Source: DASZIT01 sp036489495 (GTDB lineage: Bacteria > Actinomycetota > Acidimicrobiia > Acidimicrobiales > RAAP-2). Taken from it: DNA of 23,423 nucleotides. The notes beneath the pieces are model-generated. The model saw only the letters and a program-made list of their open reading frames with translations. It had not been told where the DNA came from and ran no database searches. Both the position numbers and the translations under genes were made by a program. Shown here piece after piece: positions 6,671 through 14,918 of this stretch; position 1 is the first letter of the stretch; every line of letters starts with the position of its first letter. The stretch is taken from the NCBI GenBank assembly GCA_036489495.1, contig DASXFR010000120.1, positions 1-23,423 on the forward strand, written 5' to 3'.

Positions 6671-8080
6671 TCAGGTCTTGACCGCGGTCACCGCCGACGG
6701 GGGCGGGATCACCCCGGGTCCGGTGGTCAGGCACCCGGCCTCGACGGCGGGGTTGGCGGGGGCGGAGAGCGTCGGCGGGTGCAGGAAGCCGGGTGAGGCG
6801 TTGAAGTCGACCATGTCCAGCAGGTTGTTGGCCGCCGCATCCCGACGGGTCATGGCCGGGAGATTCCATTTGGTCTCCACCAGTTTCAACACCGAGGTGT
6901 GGTCGAACACCGTGTGGGACACGTAGTTCTTCTTGGCATAGGGGCTCACCAGTCCGGCCGGCACCCGGAACCCGAGCCGATTGAATTGGCCGACGACGTC
7001 GCCGGCCGCCAGGGTCGGCGGGACATCGTCGGGAATGGCGGCGGACGGGGGCGGGACGTGGTCGTAGTAGCCGCCGTGCTCGTCGTAGTTCCAGACCAGG
7101 AGTGTCTTCGACCACTTCGGCCCGGACATCACCGCGGTGACCACCTGGGCCAGAAACGCATCCCCGTACTGGATGTCCTGAGGGTTCTCCTCCGACTGTT
7201 TGTCGAAGTCGGGGTCGACGATGCAGAAGGAGGGAAGGCTCCCCGATGCACAATCGGTGAAGAAGCTTCCGATGTTGGCGAGGTTGGCGGTCATGGCCGG
7301 CTTGGCCAGGAGGGAGACGAAGATGCCCAGGGTCGGAAGCGACGAGTAGTAGTTCTTCCAGGAGATGTCGTGGGCGTTCAACTGGTCGAAGATGGTGCCG
7401 TTGGGCGGGAGCGGGCTCGGCAGGGTGTTGGTGATCTGTCCGAGGGAGGTGGCCGCCATCAGGTACCGGCGATTCGGATAGGTCTGGGCCATCACCGAGC
7501 TGAAGTACCGGTCGGCCAACGGGAAGGTGCGGGCCAGGCTGTTGGTGAACGGCATGTCGGCGGCGGTCCAGTAGCCCATGGCCACCGGCCCCGACTGGCT
7601 GATCACGAATCCCTGATTGGTGCCGTTGGAGAACTGGGTGTGGGAAGCGTTCCAGTTCTGCTCCGGCTTGTTGGTCAACTGGCAGACGTTCGGCATGTGG
7701 AAGGCGTGCACCAGGTGTCCCTGGTCGTCCGGGTTGGTGGCCGACGGCGCGCCACCGGGTCCGGGTTTCAGTCCGTCTCCCCGGCCCAGGGTGCCGAGCA
7801 TGTTGTCGAACGAATGGTTCTCCATCATCACCACCACGATGTGGTCGAACTGCGGAAGCTGGTCGCTCCCGACGGCCGCCTTCGGGTTCGGGGGAACCCC
7901 GACCGTGCCCTTCGCCGAGGGCGAGGTGGTGGTGGTGCCGCTCGGCGAGGAGCCTCCACAGGCGGCCAGGACGGCGCCGGCCGCCCCGGCGGCGGCACCA
8001 CCCAGCAGTGCCCGCCGGGTGAGCCTTCCGGGCTCGGCGACCCCTTCAGATCGCCACCAAACCGGCTCGGTTGCCTCCAC
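6671..8080 (-). CDS. Tat-exported lipoprotein phosphoesterase (phospholipase C / AcpA family)
   Basis: A 469-residue member of the phosphoesterase family (PF04185) that contains bacterial phospholipases C and acid phosphatases. It is expected to hydrolyse phosphodiester or phosphomonoester lipids or nucleotides outside the membrane. The N-terminus has a twin-arginine motif (TRRALLGG, Arg22-Arg23), an Ala/Gly hydrophobic core and a lipobox LAAC with Cys41, followed by a Thr/Ser-rich linker. The core begins FDHIVVVMMENHSFDNMLG, whose Glu-Asn are metal/catalytic residues, and ends with WNYDEHGGYYDHVPPP. The GTG start at 8080 was chosen because GAGGAGG lies 4 nt upstream. A longer frame from 8137 would begin upstream of the probable promoter. 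Substrate cannot be told from sequence. Confidence 0.88.
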   Translation of the reverse strand: MEATEPVWWRSEGVAEPGRLTRRALLGGAAAGAAGAVLAACGGSSPSGTTTTSPSAKGTVGVPPNPKAAVGSDQLPQFDHIVVVMMENHSFDNMLGTLGRGDGLKPGPGGAPSATNPDDQGHLVHAFHMPNVCQLTNKPEQNWNASHTQFSNGTNQGFVISQSGPVAMGYWTAADMPFTNSLARTFPLADRYFSSVMAQTYPNRRYLMAATSLGQITNTLPSPLPPNGTIFDQLNAHDISWKNYYSSLPTLGIFVSLLAKPAMTANLANIGSFFTDCASGSLPSFCIVDPDFDKQSEENPQDIQYGDAFLAQVVTAVMSGPKWSKTLLVWNYDEHGGYYDHVPPPSAAIPDDVPPTLAAGDVVGQFNRLGFRVPAGLVSPYAKKNYVSHTVFDHTSVLKLVETKWNLPAMTRRDAAANNLLDMVDFNASPGFLHPPTLSAPANPAVEAGCLTTGPGVIPPPSAVTAVKT

Positions 8081-8115
8081 AGTGCCTCCTCGATGGTCGA
8101 TCGGCCGTTTCCCGG

Positions 8116-8121
8116 AGTGTA
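8116..8121 (-). promoter_or_regulatory. Candidate -10 element of the phosphoesterase gene
   Basis: TACACT on the minus strand, placed to start a transcript near 8109 with a leader of about 29 nt containing the strong GAGGAGG site before GTG 8080. It argues against a start codon at 8137. Confidence 0.5.
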
Positions 8122-8201
8122 GGTGTCCGCGCCTCACCGGTTGGGCGATTCTGTTGCCGCGCCCGGCGGCGGCGATTGGCTACCGGCTCGGGCACCGCCA
8201 G

Positions 8202-8207
8202 TAGCAT
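8202..8207 (+). promoter_or_regulatory. Candidate -10 element of the single-pass membrane protein gene
   Basis: TAGCAT lies 11 nt before ATG 8219, giving a leader of only a few nucleotides, or a start close to TTG 8210. No Shine-Dalgarno sequence is seen. Confidence 0.4.
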
Positions 8208-8218
8208 GGTTGCCGGTT

Positions 8219-8857
8219 ATGACCACCCCTTCTCAGGCTCCGCCCGACCTGCCGGACGCCGCGCCGTCCGACGACGACCTCCGTGTCGACCCCGAGCATC
8301 GCCGCTACCAACGGATGTCGCTCCGGGGTCCGGCGATCATCGTCGTCGGGATCGCCGCCGTCATCCTGGTGGGTGGGGTGCTGGCGTCCATCTTCACCGC
8401 CGGGAACAATCCGGTGCTGTCGCTGCAGTCCATCAAGATCCCCGACGGCACGGTGGTCAAACTCACCCCGGCGACGACGGCGCTCAAGCCGATCATCACC
8501 AGCGAGCCGCCCGCCGACATCCTCTCGGCCCTGGCCGTCCCGACCGGGAGCGTCCTCCGCCACTCGGTCAACATCGATCAAAATCAAACCCAGTACAACC
8601 GGAGTGCGTCCTTCACCACCGGGCTCAGCTCCGACCAGGTCGTCGACCTCTACCGGACGCTGCTGCCTCGGCTCGGATGGAAGCTTCTCTATCAGGGCCA
8701 GGGCACCTCCAACGGGGTGACCGGCACCGAGACTGTGGCGCAGCGGGCGAGCGGCGACGGCTACTACTGGGAAGTCGGAGCCATCGTGCCCCCGGGAACG
8801 GCGTCGGGGGTCACACCCTTCACCCTGGTCGTCTTCGAGCAGGACAGCGACGAGTGA
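8219..8857 (+). CDS. Single-pass membrane protein of unknown function
   Basis: A 212-residue protein. The N-terminal ~35 residues are hydrophilic and rich in Pro/Asp (cytoplasmic by the positive RRYQRMSLRG just before the helix). One membrane helix follows (about residues 38-60, GPAIIVVGIAAVILVGGVLASIF), then an extracytoplasmic domain of about 150 residues. That domain contains NQTQYNRSASFTTGLSSDQV, YRTLLPRLGWKLLYQG and SGDGYYWEVGAIVPP. The DLYRTLLPRLGWKL segment resembles small secreted domains in which a Dxxxx-YxxxLxxxGW helix precedes beta strands, but I do not recognise a named family. It is divergent from the phosphoesterase and convergent with the glycosyltransferase-like gene. Start chosen at ATG 8219 because upstream extension gives a Pro/Gly/Arg-rich low-complexity sequence. 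Confidence 0.75.
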   Translation: MTTPSQAPPDLPDAAPSDDDLRVDPEHRRYQRMSLRGPAIIVVGIAAVILVGGVLASIFTAGNNPVLSLQSIKIPDGTVVKLTPATTALKPIITSEPPADILSALAVPTGSVLRHSVNIDQNQTQYNRSASFTTGLSSDQVVDLYRTLLPRLGWKLLYQGQGTSNGVTGTETVAQRASGDGYYWEVGAIVPPGTASGVTPFTLVVFEQDSDE

Positions 8858-8896
8858 TCCGCCTCCGGCCCGGGCGATAGCCGGAGTCCGGTTCGC

Positions 8897-10408
8897 CTAG
8901 GTGACCGGTTGCGGCAGTACCCGGTCAATGCCCAACTCCGGCCCCTGGATGTCGCCGGCGGTCACCTCCGGATCGGATGCCCGACCCAGCATCCACGACC
9001 AGACGAAGAGGTTGATGGGATAGAGCAGATAGCCGACCCGGGTGGCCGGAGCCAACAGGATGGCGAACAGCATCACCCACCCGGCCAGCCGGGCCACCCC
9101 GGCCGCACCGACCGGGGGCCGGCGGATCAGGTGCCGGATGAGGAGCGCCAGCCCTCCGACCACCAGGATCACCACATAGGCCCGGTGGGCACCGGGGAAG
9201 GCGGACACGAACAGGTGTCCGGGCAGCGGGCTGACGGCCGGAGACGCCACTCCGGCCAGCCCCAGCGGGAAGCGGATCACGTTGTCGACGAACGCCGACG
9301 GATTGCTGAGCGCCACCGGCAACACCACCGGGCAGATGACCACCAACAGCCCGAGCAGGTAGTAGCCGATGGCTCGTCGCTGCCGCGGATCGAGCGCCAC
9401 CCAGATGGCCAGCGCCGCCAGCGGCCAGGCGGTGAACTTGAGTGATGACGCGGCTCCGAGCGCCAGCCCGGCGATCAGCGGTCTTCGGCGCTGGAGGGCG
9501 ACCAGGCCGAGGAGCATCAACGCCACCACCGGCATGTCGTCGCCCCCAGTGGCCAGCGGGAGCGCGGCGGTGGGCAACACCGTCAACACCTGCAGGGCTC
9601 GGAATCGGGCGTCGGTGGCCGGCCGGAGCCGGCTGAGGGCGATCAGCGAGATGATCAGCGTGAAGACCAGGAACTGGATCCGGGCATCGGTGAGCCGGGC
9701 CTCGACCTTGCTCCCGCTGGAGAAACCGAACAGGACCATGCCAGGCAGGTAGGGATAGTAGAGCTCGTAGGTGGGCACTTGGCTCTGGTTGATGACGATG
9801 TGCCCGTTCTTGTCGACCAGCCGATAGGGGTCCTTGCCGGCGTCGGCCAGCACCCCGGCCCGCTCCACCACCAGCACCTCGGGCTGGACGTGGGCGGCGG
9901 CATCGCCTTCCGACCTCCAGATCACCTCCATGGTCAGCGGGACGACGGTGGCGCCGGCCAGCACCACGATGCAGGCGCCGACCCGAGCCGCCCGCCACCG
10001 TCGTGGACGGCCCCGGTGGGGTTCGCCCAACGGATCCGGCGGGGTCTCGATCCGCGCCCCGGCGCCGTTGGCAGCCGGCGTGGCCGGAGGCGCCCCCCGC
10101 CTCGCCGTCGGCTGCCGGCCAACCCGCCAGGCGACGACAGCCATGAATACCGCGGCGGCGGCATAGGGCCCCACCGCCATCTGGCCCCACTGCCGGTAGA
10201 GGGGGATCCCGGCCCCGAGGGCGGTGGCCCCGGCGAACATGGCCGACATCGAATAGAGCAGGGTGTCCCGCCATTCCGGCGACCAGCTCCGCAACCTGAC
10301 GAACGCCCGGTGGTAGCCGTCACCCAGCACCCGAGGCAACCCGGCGTCGCGGCTCCAGGACTTCGGTTGGCGCTCGGGAACCACGATCGATGGTACCACC
10401 GGGCTCAT
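8897..10408 (-). CDS. Polytopic membrane protein, GT-C / GT87-like glycosyltransferase
   Basis: A 503-residue protein with about 10-12 hydrophobic segments and a short Arg-rich N-terminus. It resembles actinobacterial GT-C proteins that use polyprenyl-phosphate sugars outside the membrane. After a first pair of helices comes an extracytoplasmic stretch (PEVLVVERAGVLADAGKDPYRL and PTYELYYPYLPGMVLFG), laid out like the loop of GT87-type enzymes that carries the catalytic acid and the aromatic/Pro motif. Later GLALGAASSLKFTAWPLAAL also fits. The exact donor and acceptor are unknown and no strict GT87 signature is present. It starts inside the stop codon of the upstream peptidase (ATGA overlap, 10405-10408), so the two are translationally coupled. 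Confidence 0.72.
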   Translation of the reverse strand: MSPVVPSIVVPERQPKSWSRDAGLPRVLGDGYHRAFVRLRSWSPEWRDTLLYSMSAMFAGATALGAGIPLYRQWGQMAVGPYAAAAVFMAVVAWRVGRQPTARRGAPPATPAANGAGARIETPPDPLGEPHRGRPRRWRAARVGACIVVLAGATVVPLTMEVIWRSEGDAAAHVQPEVLVVERAGVLADAGKDPYRLVDKNGHIVINQSQVPTYELYYPYLPGMVLFGFSSGSKVEARLTDARIQFLVFTLIISLIALSRLRPATDARFRALQVLTVLPTAALPLATGGDDMPVVALMLLGLVALQRRRPLIAGLALGAASSLKFTAWPLAALAIWVALDPRQRRAIGYYLLGLLVVICPVVLPVALSNPSAFVDNVIRFPLGLAGVASPAVSPLPGHLFVSAFPGAHRAYVVILVVGGLALLIRHLIRRPPVGAAGVARLAGWVMLFAILLAPATRVGYLLYPINLFVWSWMLGRASDPEVTAGDIQGPELGIDRVLPQPVT

Positions 10409-12486
10409 CGGATTCCGGGGGTCCCCGGCGCGCTGGCCGGCGGTTCAGCGACGGAGTCTGGGGCGAAGAGCGTCCGGTAAAACTCCAGCTCGGCGAGCAA
10501 GCAGGCCTCGATGGTCTCGGCGCGTCGGAAGCCGTGCGATTCGCCCGCGAACACCTCGAGCGTGCACCGGACACCGTGGGCGGACAAGGCGTCGGCGAAG
10601 CGCTCGGACTGGTCCCGCGGCACCACCGGATCGTCGGCGCCCTGAAGCAGGAGCACGGCTCCGGTCACCGCCTCCGGATGGTAGAGCGGCGATCGCTGAC
10701 GGTAGCGGTCGGCGGCGGCGGGTAACGGGCCGACCAGCCCGTCGAGGTACCGGGACTCGAAATCGTGGGTGTCGGTGGCCAGCGCCTGAAGATCGGTGAC
10801 CCCGTACCACGAGGCGGCGCCGCGAAACGCCCGGGTGCGGACCAGCGCGCCGAGGGCGGTGAGGCCGCCGGCACTGGTGCCCCGAATGGCCAGGTTGGCG
10901 CGGTCCGCCCGGCCGGCCTCGGCCAACGCCACCGCGTAGGCGGTGCAGTCGTCGATATCGGCGACCCCCCACAGACCCTCCAGGCTCCGGCGATAGCCCC
11001 GGCCATAGCCGCTGCTGCCCCGGTAGTTCACCGCCGCCACCGCCAGTCCCCGGCTGGTGAAGAACTGGACGAGTGGATCGAATCCCGGCTCGGCGGCGCC
11101 GGTGGGTCCGCCGTGGCAGAAGACCACCAGCGGGGGCCGGGACCCCTGCAGTCCCCGGGCCGCCGGGTTGGTGGGCGGGTAGAACAACCCGGGGATGGGC
11201 CCGGCCTCGGTGGCGGCGACGAACGGCTCGGCTACCGAGACGGCCTCTTCCGCCGAGTCCGCCGGATCGGCGGCGCCGGCCGGAACCGGAGTCAATCGCC
11301 GCGCCGGTGCCGATCCATCCGCGCTCACCTGGTACACACCCATACCCACGGTGGCGGTGGCCCCGAGGATCCCGATCCGGGGCCCGGCGGCGACCGCCAC
11401 CCCGGCAATGGTGATGCACGGCTGGTCGACCACACTCAGTTCCCAACCGACCGGGCCGTCGGCTCCGGGCCGGCCCGAGGCCCCGGTGGTGGCCGTCGGT
11501 TGCAGCCGGACCAGATGATCCCGGCCGTCCCGGTGCATCCGGCCGACCAGCGACCCGTCGGGAAGCTCGGCGATGGTGGCCTGGCCAAGGGCCCAGTCGG
11601 GGAAATGGAATTCGGCCTCCAGGTCGACCAGGGGCACCGCGGCGTCATCCTCATCGAGCCGGTCGGCCGGAATTCGATACGGCAGCCACCATCCGGTGCG
11701 ATCGTCGATCAGCACCAGGCTGCCGTCGCCGCACCACCGCGGCTGGCCGACCGAGACGTCCGGTCCGCCCGCCACCCGATGGGCGCCGGCGATGCCGATC
11801 CCGACCTTCGACTCCACCAGCTCGGCTACCCACAGTTCGGACTGGTCCCACGACATGTGCGGATGGCTCCAGCCGACCCAGGCCAGCCGGGCTCCGTCCG
11901 GAGATGGGCGGGGGGCGGCCACGAAGCCTCCGGAGTCGACCAGCGGCACCACTTGCCGCGAACCGTCGGTGGCCACCGCGGTCAACCGGTGCCCGGTGCC
12001 CGATTGGTCGTGACGCTCCTCCACACAGATCATCCAGTCCCCCGACGGGGTGAGGGACCCGTCGGCGTACCGGAACGATGCACCCGGCGCCGACGCCGGG
12101 GTCAATGGAACCGGAGCCGGGCCATCCCCGAGCGTCGACCGGTACAGCCGCTGGTCCTCGTGGTTGACATAGAACAGCGCTCCCCCGGCGACGGTGGCCG
12201 CGCCCCCGCCGTACTCGTGGACCCGGCTCCGGATGCTGACCGTCGGCGGTGACACGTCGACCGGGACACCGCCATCCCCACCGTCGGTCACCAGCACCTG
12301 CCGGCCACCCTCCTCGGGGCGGCTCTCCAACCAGAACAACGACGCCCCGTCCGACTGCAGCCCCGACCGGGACACCTTCCCGGCCGCCACCCGGCCGGCG
12401 GCGAACGGAGACGGCCACCACCCGAACCGTTCCACCGTCCTCGGGCGATCTCCGGGATCCCCCGGTTGGCTCTCCTCGCCCCTCAT
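10405..12486 (-). CDS. S9-family (prolyl oligopeptidase / acylaminoacyl peptidase-like) peptidase
   Basis: A 693-residue two-domain serine peptidase that probably cleaves short peptides in the cytoplasm, since no signal peptide is seen. The first ~400 residues form a beta-propeller-like region with repeated strands (LFWLESRPEEGGRQVLV, VHEYGGGAATVAGGALFYV, DGARLAWVGW). The C-terminal alpha/beta hydrolase has PPLVVFCHGGPTGA for the oxyanion region and Ser538 in RGTSAGG. Asp619 in GADDPVVP and His651 in GESHGF complete the triad. ATG 12486 fits the family's usual N-terminus and a TACCGT hexamer 9 nt upstream. The stop overlaps the start of the downstream membrane protein by 4 nt. Pairing with a glycosyltransferase-like gene has no obvious biochemical explanation. 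Confidence 0.9.
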   Translation of the reverse strand: MRGEESQPGDPGDRPRTVERFGWWPSPFAAGRVAAGKVSRSGLQSDGASLFWLESRPEEGGRQVLVTDGGDGGVPVDVSPPTVSIRSRVHEYGGGAATVAGGALFYVNHEDQRLYRSTLGDGPAPVPLTPASAPGASFRYADGSLTPSGDWMICVEERHDQSGTGHRLTAVATDGSRQVVPLVDSGGFVAAPRPSPDGARLAWVGWSHPHMSWDQSELWVAELVESKVGIGIAGAHRVAGGPDVSVGQPRWCGDGSLVLIDDRTGWWLPYRIPADRLDEDDAAVPLVDLEAEFHFPDWALGQATIAELPDGSLVGRMHRDGRDHLVRLQPTATTGASGRPGADGPVGWELSVVDQPCITIAGVAVAAGPRIGILGATATVGMGVYQVSADGSAPARRLTPVPAGAADPADSAEEAVSVAEPFVAATEAGPIPGLFYPPTNPAARGLQGSRPPLVVFCHGGPTGAAEPGFDPLVQFFTSRGLAVAAVNYRGSSGYGRGYRRSLEGLWGVADIDDCTAYAVALAEAGRADRANLAIRGTSAGGLTALGALVRTRAFRGAASWYGVTDLQALATDTHDFESRYLDGLVGPLPAAADRYRQRSPLYHPEAVTGAVLLLQGADDPVVPRDQSERFADALSAHGVRCTLEVFAGESHGFRRAETIEACLLAELEFYRTLFAPDSVAEPPASAPGTPGIR

Positions 12487-12494
12487 GCACTCGG

Positions 12495-12501
12495 TACGGT
12501 A
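12495..12501. promoter_or_regulatory. Shared bidirectional -10 element (TACGGTA) between divergent genes
   Basis: Read on the plus strand, TACGGT (12495-12500) is 7 nt before ATG 12508. Read on the minus strand, TACCGT (12501-12496) is 9 nt before ATG 12486. The two hexamers share 5 of 7 positions, and only 21 bp separate the two start codons. Both genes therefore appear to be driven from one near-symmetric -10 with no room for leaders. Confidence 0.55.
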
Positions 12502-12507
12502 GCCCTC

Positions 12508-13551
12508 ATGACCGCCGAAATTGTTCACCCCAACCCCGGAGCTTCCCCGGGGTTGAGCCCGCCTCCCAAGAGGTTCTCCGCCTTCGTGGTCGAACCGACC
12601 GGGGATTCGATGGCGGCGGAGATCCGGACCCTTTCCGTCGACGACCTGCCGGCGGGAGACGTGCTCGTCCGGGTCGACTGGTCGGCGGTCAACTACAAGG
12701 ACGGGATGGTCGCCCAGCCGGGGAACCGGGTGGCGCGTATCTCCCCGTTGGTGCCCGGCGTCGATCTGGTCGGCACCGTCGTCATCGGGAGCGGCTACGA
12801 CGTCGGCCAGCCGGTCATCGTCCACGGCTACGACCTCGGGGTCGCTCATCACGGCGGGTTCGCCGAGTACGCCCGGGTTCCGGCCGACTGGGTGGTGCCG
12901 CTTCCCGACGGGCTCAGCCCCCGGCATGCGGCGGTCATCGGAACCGCGGGGTTCACCGCCGCGCTGTCGCTCCGGCGACTGGAGATGCACGGTCTGGCTC
13001 CCGACCACGGCCCGGTACTGGTCACCGGGGCGTCCGGCGGGGTCGGCAGCATGTCGGTGGCGCTGCTGGCCTCCCGGGGCTACCAAGTGGTGGCCAGCAC
13101 CGGCAAGGACGGCGAGCATCCGTACCTCGCCGGGCTGGGGGCGACAGAAGTCATCGGGCGAGACCTCGACGACGACTCCGGCCGGGTCCTGGGTCGCGAA
13201 CGGTGGGCCGGGGCCGTCGATTGCGTCGGCGGGCGGACCCTGGCCGATGTTCTTCGTTCGCTCCGCTACGGAGCCGGGGTGGCGGCCAGCGGGCTCACCG
13301 GCGGCAACGCCCTGGAGACGTCGGTGTACCCGTTCATCGTCCGCGGCGTGGCCCTGCTCGGGATCGACTCGGTGCAGACGCCCATTGCCGAACGGCGGGA
13401 GGTGTGGAACCAACTTGCCGGTGCGTTCGACCAGTCACTCCTCGACGACATGGCCGCCGAGGAGATCGGGCTCGACGGGGTTCCGGCCGCCCTCGCCGCC
13501 ATCGCCGCCGGTGGCGTCCGGGGTCGGATCCTGGTCCGTCCCGGGTCCTGA
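12508..13551 (+). CDS. acuI: YhdH/AcuI-type acrylyl-CoA reductase (NADPH), MDR superfamily
   Basis: A zinc-independent medium-chain dehydrogenase/reductase of 347 residues that is expected to reduce acrylyl-CoA to propionyl-CoA with NADPH, removing the toxic acrylyl-CoA made from acrylate, DMSP or 3-hydroxypropionate. Hallmarks are DWSAVNYKDGM, PLVPGVDLVGTV, HGGFAEYARVPADW, IGTAGFTAALSL, the NADP-binding GASGGVGSMSVALLASRGY, WAGAVDCVGG and YPFIVRGVALLGIDSV. All follow the YhdH/AcuI pattern rather than general quinone reductases. An extra Pro-rich ~20 residues precede the usual start (FSAFVVEP); they are kept because the -10 element lies 7 nt before ATG 12508. Subgroup substrate is from family knowledge only. 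Confidence 0.88.
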   Translation: MTAEIVHPNPGASPGLSPPPKRFSAFVVEPTGDSMAAEIRTLSVDDLPAGDVLVRVDWSAVNYKDGMVAQPGNRVARISPLVPGVDLVGTVVIGSGYDVGQPVIVHGYDLGVAHHGGFAEYARVPADWVVPLPDGLSPRHAAVIGTAGFTAALSLRRLEMHGLAPDHGPVLVTGASGGVGSMSVALLASRGYQVVASTGKDGEHPYLAGLGATEVIGRDLDDDSGRVLGRERWAGAVDCVGGRTLADVLRSLRYGAGVAASGLTGGNALETSVYPFIVRGVALLGIDSVQTPIAERREVWNQLAGAFDQSLLDDMAAEEIGLDGVPAALAAIAAGGVRGRILVRPGS

Positions 13552-13564
13552 TGCTGGTTGGGGC

Positions 13565-14851
13565 TCACCCCCCGCCGGGGAGGGCCGACACCGGCTCCGG
13601 ATCCGTCTCCCGGTGGCGGACATCCGTCCGTCCCTCCAGGGTCGGCCCGGCGATCCGGTTTGATCCCCGCGGGTGCCGGAACGCCAGCATGGCCGCCACC
13701 CCGATGAGAAACACCATCATCGCCCAGAAGAAGGAATTGCCCAGGAGCAGCTGCCAGGCGGTTTCGCCGAGCTCGCGTCCGTGGTTGTAGGGCACCATCC
13801 AGATGGGCGCCTTCCACAACACCAGGGCGGCGGCGGCGGCCCAGATCCAGCCGCCGACCGGGCGATCGTCGGCCAACACCAGCCACAGGAGAATGGGGAT
13901 GACCCAGACCATGTGGTGGGCCCAGGTGATCGGCGAGACGACCATCCCGGTGGTGGCGCAGACCAGGATGCCGAGCAGCGGTGACGACGCCCGGTGGGCC
14001 CACAGGGCCAGCCCGAGTCCGGCGAGACCAAATCCGAGGGCTGCCACATAGAAGACCGAGTTCGGGATGTTCGCATGGTGAAGCCGGATGATCACCGCCC
14101 GCAGGCTCTGATTGGAGATGAAGGCGCTGGTGCCGACCCGGTTGGTGTCGGAGACGTACTTGGTCCAGTACATCCACGAAGTGTGGGGCGCCAGGAGGGC
14201 GAGGCCGAGACCGCAGGCCACGAAGGTGGCCAGGGCGATCCACATGGCCCGGATCCGCCCGATCAGGAAGAGATAGGGCACGAAGATGAGCGGGATGAGC
14301 TTCACCGCCGCGGTCAGCCCGGTGAGGACGCCGGTGGGGATCGTCTTGGATCCGACCTTCACCACCCCAGTCAGATCGGCCAGGATCAGGGCGGCCAGGA
14401 TGATGTTCACCTGGCCGAACGAGAAGGTGAGCCGCACCGGGTCCATGGCCAACGCCGGCCCCATCAGGATGAGCGTCCAGACCAGCAGGCGGGTCCGGTC
14501 CCATGCCGGCCGCAGGGCCCGGAGCGACACCCCCACCAGGGCGGCGAGGGCGACGACGTTCACCGCCCCGACCAGCAGCTCGGCCGCCTGTTCGGGGATC
14601 GCGCTCAGCGGGACGAACAGGAAGGCGGCGAACGGAGGGTAGGTGAAGGGGAGATGGGTGTTGGCGTCCTGGACGGTGTAGAGGTGCCCGCCGAACAGGT
14701 TGGCGCCGCCCATCAGATAGACATCGAGATCGACCTCGTGGCGGGCGTAGGCAAACAGGAAGGCATAGAACACCACCGCACCGGCCGAGACGGCACCGAT
14801 AGCCCAGAGGACGGGCATGGGTACCGTTCGCCTCTCGATGCCAAGCTTCAC
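13565..14851 (-). CDS. GT87 family polyprenyl-phosphate-mannose-type glycosyltransferase
   Basis: A 428-residue polytopic membrane protein with about 10 helices. The first extracytoplasmic loop has the GT87 pattern: ARHEVDLDVYLMGGANLFGG, then LYTVQD, then LPFTYPPFAAFLFVPLS. The DLDVY aspartate corresponds to the proposed catalytic Asp of PimE-type alpha-1,2-mannosyltransferases. FSFGQVNIILAALI and KLIPLIFVPYLFLIGR follow, also typical. It probably adds a mannose (or other sugar) from a polyprenyl-phosphate donor to a lipid or glycan outside the membrane. GTG 14851 was chosen because AGGAG lies 5 nt upstream; GTG 14872 and Met at 14818 are alternatives. It lies 66 nt downstream of the DUF4232 lipoprotein gene and is convergent with the reductase gene. 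Confidence 0.85.
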   Translation of the reverse strand: MKLGIERRTVPMPVLWAIGAVSAGAVVFYAFLFAYARHEVDLDVYLMGGANLFGGHLYTVQDANTHLPFTYPPFAAFLFVPLSAIPEQAAELLVGAVNVVALAALVGVSLRALRPAWDRTRLLVWTLILMGPALAMDPVRLTFSFGQVNIILAALILADLTGVVKVGSKTIPTGVLTGLTAAVKLIPLIFVPYLFLIGRIRAMWIALATFVACGLGLALLAPHTSWMYWTKYVSDTNRVGTSAFISNQSLRAVIIRLHHANIPNSVFYVAALGFGLAGLGLALWAHRASSPLLGILVCATTGMVVSPITWAHHMVWVIPILLWLVLADDRPVGGWIWAAAAALVLWKAPIWMVPYNHGRELGETAWQLLLGNSFFWAMMVFLIGVAAMLAFRHPRGSNRIAGPTLEGRTDVRHRETDPEPVSALPGGG

Positions 14852-14880
14852 TACGGCTCCTCTGTACCCCACGCGGGGTC

Positions 14881-14918
14881 GGATCGGCGCCCTAGGGATT
14901 CAATTCGAGATCCGATCC
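14881..14918. repeat. Inverted repeat spanning the DUF4232 stop codon
   Basis: Perfect 7-base arms GGATCGG (14881-14887) and CCGATCC (14912-14918) flank 24 bases that include the palindrome CCCTAGGG. As minus-strand RNA it begins in the stop codon of the lipoprotein gene and could attenuate read-through into the GT87 gene. There is no T-run, so terminator function is doubtful. Confidence 0.35.

Noticed and set aside
8081..8137. A longer N-terminus for the phosphoesterase, starting at 8137
   Set aside because: The GAGGAGG plus GTG at 8080 and the TACACT -10 at 8116-8121 fit a start at 8080; the extension would lie upstream of the promoter.
8861..8886. Hairpin CTCCGG ... CCGGAG between the convergent genes at 8857 and 8897
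   Set aside because: Only a 6-bp stem with a 12-nt loop and no T-run; too weak to call a terminator.
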